Shown here one piece after another: positions 23,318-33,940 of a stretch of 34,466 bases of DNA. The translations under genes and the position numbers were made by a program. Under the pieces are notes generated by a model. That model was not told where the DNA came from and did not search any database. It saw nothing but the letters and a program-made list of their open reading frames with translations. This DNA is from Lobulomyces angularis. Taxonomy: Eukaryota > Chytridiomycota > Chytridiomycetes > Lobulomycetales > Lobulomycetaceae. Where the stretch lies: assembly GCA_027604685.1 (NCBI GenBank), contig JADHYX010000228.1:1-34466 (forward strand), written 5' to 3'. The stretch's first letter is position 1; each line of letters begins with the position of its first letter.

Positions 23318-26300
23318 ATGAAACTAAAGCGATTTCATGATAGAAGCGATCTACGTCTCTATCCTACTCAAATAATCACTACTCCTGAAAATGGTGATTC
23401 AGCTATAACTTACCAAGTAGATACTCCTACTTTTTTGACAGATGTAAACAGCAACATTTATTCTGCAATCATTTCCGAAGTTTATACTACTTTCGATGGA
23501 ACACCTACTACTTTATATGAAACTGGAATTATTACAGTAGTTGGTGGAAAAGTGTCAACTGTATTTGCTTTCAATAATTTTTTATTTTTTTTAACGTAAA
23601 ATTTTATCAACAATAATTCTTTAATTAGATAAATGGAATACCCACAAACTTTGGTGGTCAACCAACTACTATCTTTGGTGTGTCTGTCACTGTAATAATA
23701 AAAAATTTTAAAAAATTTTGAAAATTAATGTTTTTTTTTATAAAAAAGATAAATGATGAACCAACTTACATTTTTCCCTTTCAAACCTTTTTAACAACTA
23801 TTACCAATAATGCTCATACAGCTTTAATAACCGCAAAGACAACTATTGTTGAAGGAAAAACCAACAGTGTTATTGAAACAGGAATTATCACTGTAGTTGG
23901 TGGAACAATAACAACTGTATGAAGATAGATATTTTTAAGAAAATGTTACTAAAAATTTATTGTTTATCTTAGGTTAATGGAGTTCCTACTGTATTTGGAG
24001 GAACACCAACCACTATATTTGGCTTGTCTACTAATGTATTATAATTAAATATTTAACAGATTTGTTCATCTATTTTTAGATGGCTGGAACAAACACTGTT
24101 GTTTTTCCATTTCGAACTATAGTAACAAATTTAAAATTAAACTATATTATTAAAAAAAAAAATTTTTTTTTTTCTTTTCAAGGTTTCTGGCACTTCGTTG
24201 TTGATATTTCCGTCTGAAACAATTGTAATTAATTTCTTATTTTTTTTAACTGTTTTTATTGAAGATTACCGCGACGCCAACAGTAGTTTTTCCAATGACA
24301 ACCATAGTAATATTTTATTAAAAAAACAAAAAAAAATAAAATAGCTTTAATTATTTTTTCTTTTTATGATTTATTCTATTTATTATTTTTTAGATCAACG
24401 GAGTCGCTACCTTAATTTTTCCAACTGAAACCATCGTAATACTAAATTATTATTTTAAATTTTAAATAGTTTTTTTTAGATCAGTGGGGAACCATCGTTG
24501 GTTTTACCAACTCCTCCAATTCCAGGAATAGTTATTCCACCTCTAGCTACTGGTACTGCACCAAATCCTTTGCCAACAGCTGCGGTGACTTCTCCAAACG
24601 GATTACAATCTTCAAATAATCTTCTACTTTATATTGGAATAGCAATTTTAATTTTTTTTCTAATAGCTCTCTTAATATTTTGTGCACTACATAAAAGAAA
24701 AAAGGCTTTAAAATTTAAGAATGATGAAGAAGAGTTGGGACCTCAACCTGGAGGTATGTTACATAATTCATCAACACGTCGGACAATAGTCGATAGATCA
24801 ACCTCTTCTTCGTCGAGCGAAAATAGCAATCTTATTTCTTTTAATAATATGGCAATAGCTAATGAACCCTTAAACATTCGTAGTTCTAGTGAAGATCCAT
24901 TCTACCCGGCCTCAGAAAATGCTACATATGGAACCTCCTTTAATAACAACTTCTCTGATTTTTCAGCATCAGAAAATTTAGTTGATCCAGAACTCGTTGG
25001 CGGAGCATATTTTAGCAATTTTATACCTTTTCAAAAAAAATTAGAAAAAATTCCTAGTAACAAAACGTTTGATAGTAACTTTGCAAATGCCTCAGTAATA
25101 AATGACGCTGCACTAGCATCATCATACTTAAGTATGCAAAATACAAGTTTAGAAAATGATGAATCTCATGATCTCGCTAAAGATATTATTGGTCACTATG
25201 AAGGTGCAACAGTTCCTGAGTCCCCCACTAGTAATGGAACTTTTGGTGAAGTGACATCGTTTGGTAACAACCAAGTTGTAGCATCTATATCAAATGAAAA
25301 ATTAGATATGGCTAATGAAGATGTTGTCAATCATTCCAATAATATCGCTAACAAATTTGAAGAACAAAATTCTTCCGATAAAAACGAATTAAAAACGGTG
25401 CAAGATTACTTATTACCGTTAGCAGTAGGAGCTGTTTCTTCCGCTATGTATGCTGAAAAAGAAGAAAAATCTAGCTTGCCCCAATATGAGGACAGTAATA
25501 AAATTACTAAAGAATACAACACTATTTCCGGTGAGGTGATGGAAGTTCCATTTTCTAAAACCAGAGACGTTAAATTTGATCCCGCAAGTATTCCCCCTGA
25601 TTCCAACACAACTATACCACAAGAGGTAGATACTATCCTCTCAAAAATCGATACCCATGATACAAGTACAACTTTACAAAATTTTACAGCTACTGCTATT
25701 GACAACAATAGAAACATTGTAGAGGCTATCAACACCGACTCCAAAGACCAGTATTTTGACAAGGAAGCTAATTATTTTGACAGTAAAGGCGAAGATATTC
25801 CCATTATAGTTGTATAGTGAACTTTTGAAAATATTTTTTTTTAAAATTTTTTTTTTTTATTTAGTCAAGTCCAAGCAAAACGACTATTTCAGATTTTAAT
25901 GAAAATAAGATCTCATCCAATACCAGCTATACAACTTCAAAAAATATTCCAAAAAATAACTTGAGCATTGAAACTAAATGTAAAAATGAAACTAAGCGTG
26001 ATTCAAATAATGCTACAGCATTATTGTCTCCAACCTCTTCCTTAGTATCTCCTACATCGAGCAATGAAGGCATTAAAAACAGCTATGAGTCATATGTACA
26101 AAATCAAATTGACGAAGCTGATTTATCTGTAAGAGTTCCTCCTCCACCAACTGATTTCGTTGCTGCTCAACCATGTAAGTATAATTATTAACAAACATTT
26201 TTTCAATTTATTTGTTTATTGTCATCAAGACTTTCCAATTCGCCCAGACGAAATTCATATGCAAGTTGGAGATTTGGTTGGTATTGAGCGTATATTCTCT

Positions 26301-29300
26301 GATAATTGGGCAAGGGGACAAAATATGAGTCAAGGAAAAAAGCGCGGATTGTTTCCGCTATCAATATTAACGCCAATAAAAAGTGGTCCCTCTCAAAATG
26401 TAGTAAAAAGTAAAGTCTCAATTTTTGGTGGTAGTTTAACTGCGAAGACTTCAAATTCCAGAAAAAATAGCAGCGAAGTGCGTTATTCGGAAAAAAGAAA
26501 AACTAATGTAATTCCTGTGAGAACCACTAGTTTACCAGGCAATGAAACGTTAAAAGAAATTGAAATTTTACCTGACTTGAGCAACAGCGTTAAAAAAAAT
26601 AAATTTTTGTCTAGAAGCAACTCCATAAAAACCATTGGCACAGTAAAATCCAAAGCTTCAATAAACAGTATTACTCCTTCAAAAGAACTTATCGTTTATC
26701 AAGTATTTAACTGTTTTGAATATCCTTTACTTAATTTTTTTTTTTTTTTTTTTGCAGGATTTACAAGATACAGTATGGGATATTTCACAGAAATCAAGGC
26801 TTAACTTTAGATCATTTGTTCGCCGTTGTAGAATGTATTCGAAAGATTTTGATATAAAAGTGTTTTTGGAAAACCTTTCAAACTGTGAAAATATCAGGGA
26901 AGAAGCAATGTTTAAAGTCATAAAGGTTTTAAATGAAAAATTTAATTTTGTATTAAAAATGTTTTACTAACTATACTTTAGTCCTCTGGTATAAATAATT
27001 TGGATGATCGCACCTTCAATGATCTGTTAATAACAATCGGAGGAGATGATGATAAAAATACTTCAATGTTAATCTTCAAGCACCTCAGAAACGCTTTAAG
27101 AGATTTGGGGGTTGATCAATTTTTGGAAGCAAATGTGGATGTTGCCACCGAATCAGTAAATAATAAAAAAATATCAACATTAATTCTAATGATTCTTTAC
27201 TTTAGAAATATTTGGCGACCTCTCAAGACTTTATAACCAAAGTGCATTTAATGGGAAATTCTAGTTCATTTAATTTACCAGCTTTTGTTAATAGTTGCAT
27301 GAACATAAATCCTGACTTTGACTTTAGAACATTTTTAAAGATCATGGTAGAGAAATCTAACAATCTTGATCACGATACGATATATGAAAATATGAAAGTA
27401 CGTATCATTTTTAAATTCAAAAAAAATTAACTTTATTATTTAAAGGATTGTGGAGTTTTGGTATCTAAAGAGGAATATCATGAGATCATTAGTTTATTAT
27501 GTGTACAAGATGATATTGTACTTGAAGTTATTAAGCAGTGGATAGAGGTGGTTTCAGTCGTCGGAATTTCACGATTTATTGAAACTATTGACACTTTCTA
27601 TGATGATGAAGAGGATGATATGGATGCAATTGTTATTGAATCTTTTTTAACTAGTGTCGCTTGTTTAAGTTCTCAATCAACTTTCGCACTTAGAGAATTT
27701 GTTACACAGTCCTTGGAATTAAATTCCAACTTTAATTTTGAAATCTTTTTGAACTACTTACTTTTGTCTGACACCCCAGCAAATGATGAAGAATTTCTTG
27801 AAATTTTTAAGGTAGGAAAATTTTTTTAAAATTTTTTTTTTTTTAAACCTATATCAAATTTTATTACTTCAAATAGAATGCTGGCTTAGTATTAGATATT
27901 ACCACCTACAAGCGTTTAATGATTACTTTATGCGGTGACTATGAATTGCGTTTTACAATAATTAGCCATCTGAAATTATTATTAAAGCAAAAAGGAGTTA
28001 AATGGTTTATTTCAAGAATTTTTAGCACAATTCAAGAGCGTTCTCTAACTGATATGGAAGGACGATCTCTTCTTACCAAAATATACTCTATAAGCTCAAC
28101 AGCAACATTTGACTATCGTGGGTTTTTGGATAGATGCAGAAGATATAGTTCTACCTTTGATATCAAAATTTTCTTGAATGAGTTAGCTTTTCTGGAAGAA
28201 TCTGTTACAGATGCGAATATTAAAGAGTTATTTGTACTTTCTGGATGGGATATTTCTGATGAGGAGTATGTAAAAGTGTTAAGAGAACTCTGTGGAAATT
28301 TTAATTTGAGATTAAAGATAGTCGAAGAATGGAAAAACTATTTAAATACCAACACTCCCAAGTATTTTATTAAGTAAGCAAACCAAAACCAAAAAAAAAT
28401 TCTTTTGATTTATTATTTTATTTTATTTATTTTATTTTTTTATTACAATTTTTTATAGATATATCTTCATTTGGTTAGAGGAGAGGGAAAGTGCAGAATT
28501 TGCTTTAAAGGTACAATTTATCACCAAATTGGAAATAATATGTTAAAATATATAAATGAATAATTTTTTTTTTTGTATATAGCAATTTTTTTTAAAACTT
28601 CAATCTTATGGAGATAAAGTTCAATTTAATTTGAATGAATTTTTACTTGAGTCAAGAAAGCATTCCAACATGTTCGAATTGAGAATATTTTTAGAGATTT
28701 TAAATTCCAATGTCAAAAGCATTGGAGAAATTACAACAGCGGAAGTTGTAAAAACATTTCAAGACTCAGGTCTTAATATTTTGGAAACCGAAGCAATTCA
28801 GCTGATAGTTATACTGTTTAAAGATTACAATATTGGACTTGAAGTTTTGAAGGATATGATAAATGCATCAAAAATGGGTATTTCATCAATTGAACACCTC
28901 CTTATGCATTATTACTCCTGTAAGTGTTATAAAAAAATAAAAGCTAACTAAAAGTTTTGTATACCTTAGGGATAAGTATAGTCCGGGAATTTTACATTAG
29001 GATAAGAACTATTGGTGAAGCAGTTAAATTTGACTTGCATAGCTTTATAAGTGTATGCAATACTCTTGAGAGTTCCAAATTTAATTTATCAAAATTTTTG
29101 GGTAACTTTGTTTTGCTCGAAGTGGAAAATCTTAATGTACTTACTTTACTAAACATCTTTAAGGTATGCAGTTATTATTTTATTTTTTTGTGTTTTTTTT
29201 TTTTATTTTATTAGCAATCTGGATTAGAAAATTTAAATGAAGAGGATTATAGAACTATAGTAGAAACACTTTGTGGTGACTATAATTCACATCTTTCGGT

Positions 29301-30322
29301 TTTCCGCGAGTGGTTGATTACATTGAAAGAATGTGGGGTAGACACTTTTGTTAGAATCAACTTTAGTTATATCACTCTTGAAGGGTCCTTGAATCAACTG
29401 GATATAAAAACTTTAATTAAAGTATCTTTTATTGAACTTTAATTAATTTAATATTAATTCCAAATTTTTAGATTTTTTTTGCTGATATTTTGTCGTTAGG
29501 AGGGAGATTTAATATTGAGAAATTTTGCTTGGAAGCAAAAACTTTCAATCCCTCATTTGATTTAAAGTTGTATTTGAAATCATTTGGATCTAATTCAAGT
29601 TTTGATTCGATATTTTTCGAATCAAAATTAACTGAGTTAACAACAGTTCAAAAAGAGTCACTATTTTTAACCCTTTTTGGATTAAAAAATAAAAATCTTT
29701 TTAACACTGTTCAAATGCTCTTTGTCACACTTATTAGAACAATCGGAGTTGAAACAATAATAAAAGAGATTCCTTACATTTTGAACTTGAAGTATAATTC
29801 TTTGGCCGAGGTTATCTTTACCGAAACCGAAAATTTGATAGCAAGTAGATTATTTTTTTTCAAGTTGAAGTATATGAGAAACGATTCCGTTGGAATTAGG
29901 TTTCAGTTACTGAATTTTTACAATATTTGCAAAAAGTTAAACACTAAGTTTCAGTTGATAAAGTTTCTAAGGACTTTAGAACTTTTTTTTTTAAACTATA
30001 CTAAGGTGCAAGTTGATTGGATTTTAGCAGAAATTGGCTTAGAAAATATAAGTGGAAGCGAAAAAGTTGCAATTTTTCTCACTTTGGTTGAAGATTACAC
30101 TAAAATGGATGAATTTTTTCATAACTGGGGGTCCGCAATATTTGCCAGCGAGATAAATGTATACTTAAATTGTCTAAAAGTTGAATATCCTGAAGTTAGA
30201 GGTAAAAAACTAAATTTTTACATCTTTTCAAAAATTAATTAAAAAAAAAAAAATTAGATATCATTGAGCAAGAAATTAATAACCAAAAAAAATTGATACC
30301 AACCATACAATTGGAGACGTAA
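23318..30322 (+). CDS. Large single-pass membrane SH3 protein with exon-encoded ectodomain repeats and C-terminal repeats
   Basis: Not recognised as a whole. Exons: 23318-23560, 23629-23691, 23749-23916, 23973-24035, 24080-24121, 24183-24224, 24265-24306, 24394-24435, 24480-25811, 25865-26174, 26230-26702, 26758-26925, 26982-27155, 27206-27397, 27446-27811, 27877-28373, 28459-28510, 28583-28919, 28970-29163, 29215-29421, 29472-30201, 30258-30322 (1933 codons plus stop). In order: a Thr/Val/Gly repeat region (to about residue 245); proline-rich stalk; one membrane span (about 282-304, LLLYIGIAILIFFLIALLIF) followed by HKRKK, so the repeats are probably outside; about 470 Ser/Asn/Glu-rich residues; an SH3 domain (about 775-835: DEIHMQVGDLVGIE, DNWARG, GLFPLSIL) behind PPPP; and about eight C-terminal repeats. 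It resembles fungal Fus1-like membrane SH3 proteins in layout. The first ATG is used, but the frame runs open upstream to about 23176 through a hydrophobic stretch, so a signal-peptide exon may be missing. The exon 9 donor could be 25809 or 25812. Confidence 0.8.
23629..24521 (+). repeat. Array of exon-encoded 14- and 21-residue repeats
   Basis: Exons 5-8 (24080-24121, 24183-24224, 24265-24306, 24394-24435) are each exactly 42 bp and encode MAGTNTVVFPFRTI, VSGTSLLIFPSETI, ITATPTVVFPMTTI and INGVATLIFPTETI. Related units begin exon 3 (INDEPTYIFPFQTF) and exon 9 (ISGEPSLVLPTPPI). Exons 2 and 4 are each 63 bp and encode INGIPTNFGGQPTTIFGVSVT minus its last residue in comparable form: both share NG-PT-FGG-PTTIFG. 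All borders are phase 0. The introns between them are unrelated in length (61, 40, 87 and 44 bp after exons 5-8). Confidence 0.9.
26758..30201 (+). repeat. About eight degenerate protein repeats of about 90-150 residues at the C terminus of the SH3 protein
   Basis: Approximate units: 26758-27155, 27206-27640, 27640-28077, 28066-28510, 28583-28919, 28970-29421, 29472-29830, 29830-30201 (introns included). Each has a first half with F(N/D)xxxF plus a later (F/N)(D/N)(I/F/L)xxFL, such as FDYRGFLDRCRRYSSTFDIK, and a second half with SGL-x-L and LCGDY-like cores followed by a tryptophan and G-V-x-x-F. Examples of the core: LCGDYEL, LCGNFNL, LCGDYNS, LFKDYNI, LVEDYTK. Helix-rich by eye; I do not recognise the family. 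Confidence 0.75.
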
Positions 30323-31003
30323 GAATGAAAATAACTAAGTGTTTAGATAGAGAATAAAAAGTTAGAGTTAGAATTTTTAATTTAAACATTAAAATTAAGA
30401 AAAATGGATACATAAATTTATTTTGTTGTTTTTTAAGAATAATTTAAAAAAAAATTTTGTATTGTACAAATTTCGTAAAAAGGTTAAGGGCTAATTAAAG
30501 ATTTTTAGTAATTTTGGAAAATGTTAACATGCTGCTGGTATTAATGTAGCATAATACTAAATAACTTTATTCCTGACACCTATTCACGAAAAATTTTTTA
30601 TTTATGACATTGGTGAGAGGAGTATTGTATTTTCTTTTAATAGAGCTATTTCGTTCAAGTTATTTTGAGGGAATTTATTTGAGAATTAATAATCAAACTG
30701 TTTCAAAAAAAAAAAAATACCACTTTGAAACAATAAAAAAATAAGAATGAGCCTTTGTTTATGAGAAGAATGAAAAGAAAAAAAAAATTGATGCTAGAAA
30801 GAAAATTAGTAAAAACTCTTTTTTTAAAGAAATTGACAAATTTTAACAACAAGAAGGTTTTTAATTGAAATCATGTTATTTAAATCTTGTTTATTTTTTC
30901 ATTTTAATTCTCTTTTAGCCACTGCATTGCCTCATATTGTATCTATTGAATTAACAAAAAAAAAAAAAAAAAAAATGTTAGAAATTATTCAATTTTTCAA
31001 AAT
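30323..31003. other. Intergenic spacer between the SH3 and LRR genes
   Basis: About 680 bp of AT-rich DNA without an ORF of note, tRNA or repeat that I can see. A long A run directly precedes the LRR start region (about 30956-30974). Confidence 0.5.
30353..30358 (+). terminator. AATAAA polyadenylation-signal candidate of the SH3 gene
   Basis: AATAAA lies 30 nt after the stop codon; support is by position only. Confidence 0.35.
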
Positions 31004-32206
31004 ATGAAATTAGTTAATTTTTCTATTGTAAAAACGATAGCGTTGCTTTCAGTTAAATTGGTTAATGCCAAAGCGGGTGAAATCGATCCAGCGTTATATC
31101 AGCAAAGTCCAGATTGTTTGACTTTTTGGGCCTGGCTTCCTCAACTCTATCCAAGAGGTGTTACTAGTTGTTGCGACATAACTGCTGCTAATAAAGATTC
31201 TTTTCCTATAATAATTACTTGTGATCAAAATTTAAGAATTACAAAAATGTATGGAGTTTTGTTTAATAATTTTTTTCTAAAAAAAAAAATTTTTTGGTAG
31301 TAATATTGGTTCATTATATAATCCTGCATTAGCAACTGTAAAAGGAAACTGGAAAAGTTTAGGAATAGGAAAATTAAATGCACAGTTACCAGCATATCTA
31401 GGAAATTTAACTGAACTCACAACATTTTATATTACTGAAGCATTTTTATATGGTCAAATACCAAAAGAATTTTCAAAGTTAACAAAATTGAAATATTTTT
31501 CTGTTGGTTATAATTCTTTAACTGGAGATGTTCCAGAAGGACTTTTCAAAAATATGAACAGTTTAGTTGCTCTGGATATAAGTCATAATAAATTTAGTGG
31601 CCCAATTCCTAATTCTTTCATTGGATTACCAAGTTTAATTTCAATGTAAAACTGTTAATTTATTTTATTATTTTTTGTTTAGAATTCTTTTATATGATTT
31701 TTTTTTTTTCAAATAGTCAATTAGGATCTAATCAGTTTTCTGGAGCATTACCTGATCTCTCAACTATGAAATCAATTGGAACCGGGCCAAAATACGATGT
31801 AGAAGATGGTGGTTTTACACCAGTATGTGATTTGAATAATTTAGGTCCCAAATCTTGCATAGCAAAAGGAGAGGATTTATCGAAAGTTCCGAATACCTGC
31901 GTATTGCCTTCTCCTTCACTCAAAGGTATTTTTTTTTTTTTTTGTTAGTTTTTCTAACATATACTTCAAGTTTGCGTTGCAGAAACAATAAAAAGTTCTC
32001 CCACACCAATATATGCTGAAGCAATACAACCAAAGAAAGAATTAATTAGCGAAGCTGGTAAGATAGGAATTATAGTATCAAGTATTATTCTATTTTTGGT
32101 TGGAGGTTATATGATTGGTTTTCATATTATTAAAAGAGGTAATAGAAAAGCAGCTTTGGAAGAGGAGCAAGTAAAAAAGGAAAGGATTGATAGATCTTCC
32201 GATTAA
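31004..32206 (+). CDS. Single-pass cell-surface leucine-rich-repeat protein
   Basis: Four exons (31004-31248, 31301-31645, 31717-31925, 31983-32206) give 340 residues. A signal peptide (MKLVNFSIVKTIALLSVKLV, cut near NAKA) is followed by a cysteine-containing N-cap (CLTFWAWLPQ ... CC), then about four plant-type LRRs (for example LVALDISHNKFSGPIPNSF and LKYFSVGYNSLTGDVPE) and a C-terminal Cys-containing cap. Near the C terminus is a membrane span (GIIVSSIILFLVGGYMIGF) and a short basic/acidic cytoplasmic tail of about 30 residues with no kinase. The role is probably recognition or adhesion at the cell surface; the ligand is unknown. Exon 2 ends inside the LRR array. It follows another single-pass membrane gene on the same strand. 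The plant-type LRR motif is common in early-diverging fungi and other protists, so it does not by itself indicate transfer. Confidence 0.85.
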
Positions 32207-32341
32207 AAGTTGAATAGGATTTATTAACTTTCTTTTACAGTTAAAATTTTTTGTATCATTATATTGTAACAGTTTTTTTTTTTTTTTTTTAAGTTGTAAA
32301 TTTTAATTTATTATTGATAATATTCAGTTATTTTATTTTTT

Positions 32342-32347
32342 AATAAA
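32342..32347 (+). terminator. AATAAA polyadenylation-signal candidate of the LRR gene
   Basis: AATAAA lies about 135 nt after the LRR stop, following a run of T; weak support. Confidence 0.3.
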
Positions 32348-33128
32348 AGAAAAGATATGTTTAAATCTACTGCGCAGTTTTTTTTTTTGAAAAAATTCCA
32401 AAAATTTTTTTAAAAAATTGAATCTTCATTTCACCAACACACACAACTAACTGAACATAATTTTTTTTTTTCCATATTTTTTTGTTCTCATAAATTTATT
32501 CTATTTTTTTTGTTTTTTTTTTTTATTAAGTAAAGGCGATTTCTTTTTCAGCAAACCCCAGCTTGGGTGAATAAAACGCAGATTTTAGTTGATTAAACCA
32601 TTTAAACGGTGAATTTTGCATGCATGATTTAACCTGGGATTCGTTTTAATGGAATGGAAAAATCCATAATTTTATATGCAGGAAGTCAACTGTTTCATAA
32701 CAGTTCAGAGGCAATTCTATTTTTTAGATGTTTTTTAGTTTCATTACTAAATTGTGATTGAAATAACAATTTGTGTATTATTCAAATTCCAAAAAAAACA
32801 AAAAATATTTACTTAACAATAAGTATTACATGAATAGAAATAATAGTATCTTCTTTTTATTTCATAAAAAATACATTTTAACTTGGGAAACAATTTAGTT
32901 AATTTTACAAAATGCCTTAGATAAATATTTTTTTTTTTGGTCAAAATAAAATAAAAAAAAAATAACTATTACAATTTTGTAATATTTCAAGTACATATTC
33001 CATTTCAAAGTGTCCTTTAAAAAGATAAAAAAAAAAATGATTAAGATGTTGGTGTCTAATAAAGTGGACTTAACACGGAAAAACCACGGTCCATTTCTCA
33101 TCAAAGGAAATGCCACTTAGAGTATCCA

Positions 33129-33136
33129 TATAAAAG
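33129..33136 (+). promoter_or_regulatory. TATA-box candidate (TATAAAAG)
   Basis: A perfect TATAAAAG lies 85 bp upstream of the ATG of the small gene at 33221, within a locally less A/T-extreme stretch (33060-33145). Spacing suits a TATA box with a short 5' UTR. AT-rich background reduces certainty. Confidence 0.45.
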
Positions 33137-33220
33137 CGGAAGAAACATTCAAATTGTTTACAACTTTTATATAAAATAAGTCTGTTACTTTTTCAAATTT
33201 TTTATTTAAACCAAATTACA

Positions 33221-33514
33221 ATGAATCATTTTTTTAAATCTTTTCGAAATAATGGTAATTTCAATTGTTAAAAACAAAAAAAAATTAAATTATTTTTTTT
33301 TTAAGAAAAGGAAAATGTAAAATCAGCAGAAAAGTATTTAGTGACGAGTATAACAAACTCAAATATGATAGAAGTTACAAATAAACTGAAAGAAGAAAAA
33401 AAAAAGGAAGAAAAGAAAAAAGTAAAAAAAAATTCAATTGATGTGTTTTTATCATTAAACTGTTTCAGTCCAAAAGAGCAAAAAACAAAGAAATTAAGTA
33501 CCATAATAGAATAA
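33221..33514 (+). CDS. Small lysine-rich protein, paralog of the gene at 33849-34142
   Basis: Two exons, 33221-33254 (34 nt) and 33306-33514, joined in phase 1 by a 51-bp intron, give 80 residues. The start MNHFFKSFRNN is followed by a charged middle with Lys/Glu runs and a conserved tail KKNSIDVFLSLNCF ... KLSTIIE. No signal peptide or membrane span is seen. The function is unknown. The model is supported by the second gene on the opposite strand, which has the same exon-1 length, the same intron phase and the same conserved tail, a match unlikely unless both are real genes. Confidence 0.72.
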
Positions 33515-33940
33515 CATAATATAATAACGATAGAATAGACTTTTTGTACATAGTAATAATATTTTTATGGATTTTAACAATATACAATTTTTCATTATTT
33601 TCTCATTCATTGTTTTAATTTCAAAACTATTTACAGACTACAGGAGACCTTTTAAACTTTTTTCACTTGACTTTATTTAAATAATGAAGAAGTAATGAAA
33701 TAGCAAATTAAAATAATATATTTTAACATTTAAATAACTTAAATATATATGATAAATAAATAAAAAAAAGAAATATAATAATACAAGTGGTATCTAGAAT
33801 TTAAAACTATATACAAAGACATTAAAGTAGTATTTTATAATTAAGAATCTACTCAGTTATTGTACTCAGTTTATTACTCTTTTCCTCATTACCACCAAAG
33901 CAGTTTAACGATACAAAAACATCAATTGAATTTTTCTTTA
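33423..33940. repeat. Inverted repeat formed by the conserved tails of the two small genes
   Basis: Arm 1 is 33423-33462 and arm 2 is 33901-33940. The reverse complement of arm 2 matches arm 1 at 36 of 40 positions, centred on TTCAATTGATG and TTAAACTG. The arms encode the conserved KKNSIDVF(L/V)SLNCF motif of the two paralogs, and the loop between them is 438 bp. Identity falls away outside the motif, so selection on the protein or a local exchange, rather than a fresh duplication, may keep it. Confidence 0.8.
33515..33848. other. Convergent spacer between the two small paralogs
   Basis: 334 bp of AT-rich DNA between two stop codons. It must hold both 3' UTRs. No canonical AATAAA is seen just after 33514; several ATAAATAA-like runs (about 33749-33765) are candidates on the + strand. 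Nothing else is recognisable. Confidence 0.5.

Larger units (their letters stand above)
32207..33220. other. Intergenic region between the LRR gene and the small K-rich gene
   Basis: About 1 kb with no convincing ORF; the 73-codon minus-strand frame at 32895-33116 is low-complexity Phe/Lys. A patch near 32551-32650 is slightly richer in G and C (around CCCAGCTTGGG), without a recognised function. The TATA-like site and promoter of the next gene lie at its right end. Confidence 0.5.

Noticed and set aside
23629..24479. CRISPR-like or satellite array
   Set aside because: The regularly sized units are 42- or 63-bp exons that differ from one another at DNA level and are separated by introns of variable length; similarity is at the protein level.
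25406..25762. 118-codon minus-strand frame
   Set aside because: Antisense of the disordered cytoplasmic part of the SH3 protein, with no splice or start context and no recognisable domain.
32895..33116. 73-codon minus-strand frame
   Set aside because: Low-complexity Phe/Lys translation, no splice context and no paralog in the window.
33301..33504. 67-codon minus-strand frame
   Set aside because: It is antisense to exon 2 of the + strand small gene; the + frame is supported by its paralog.
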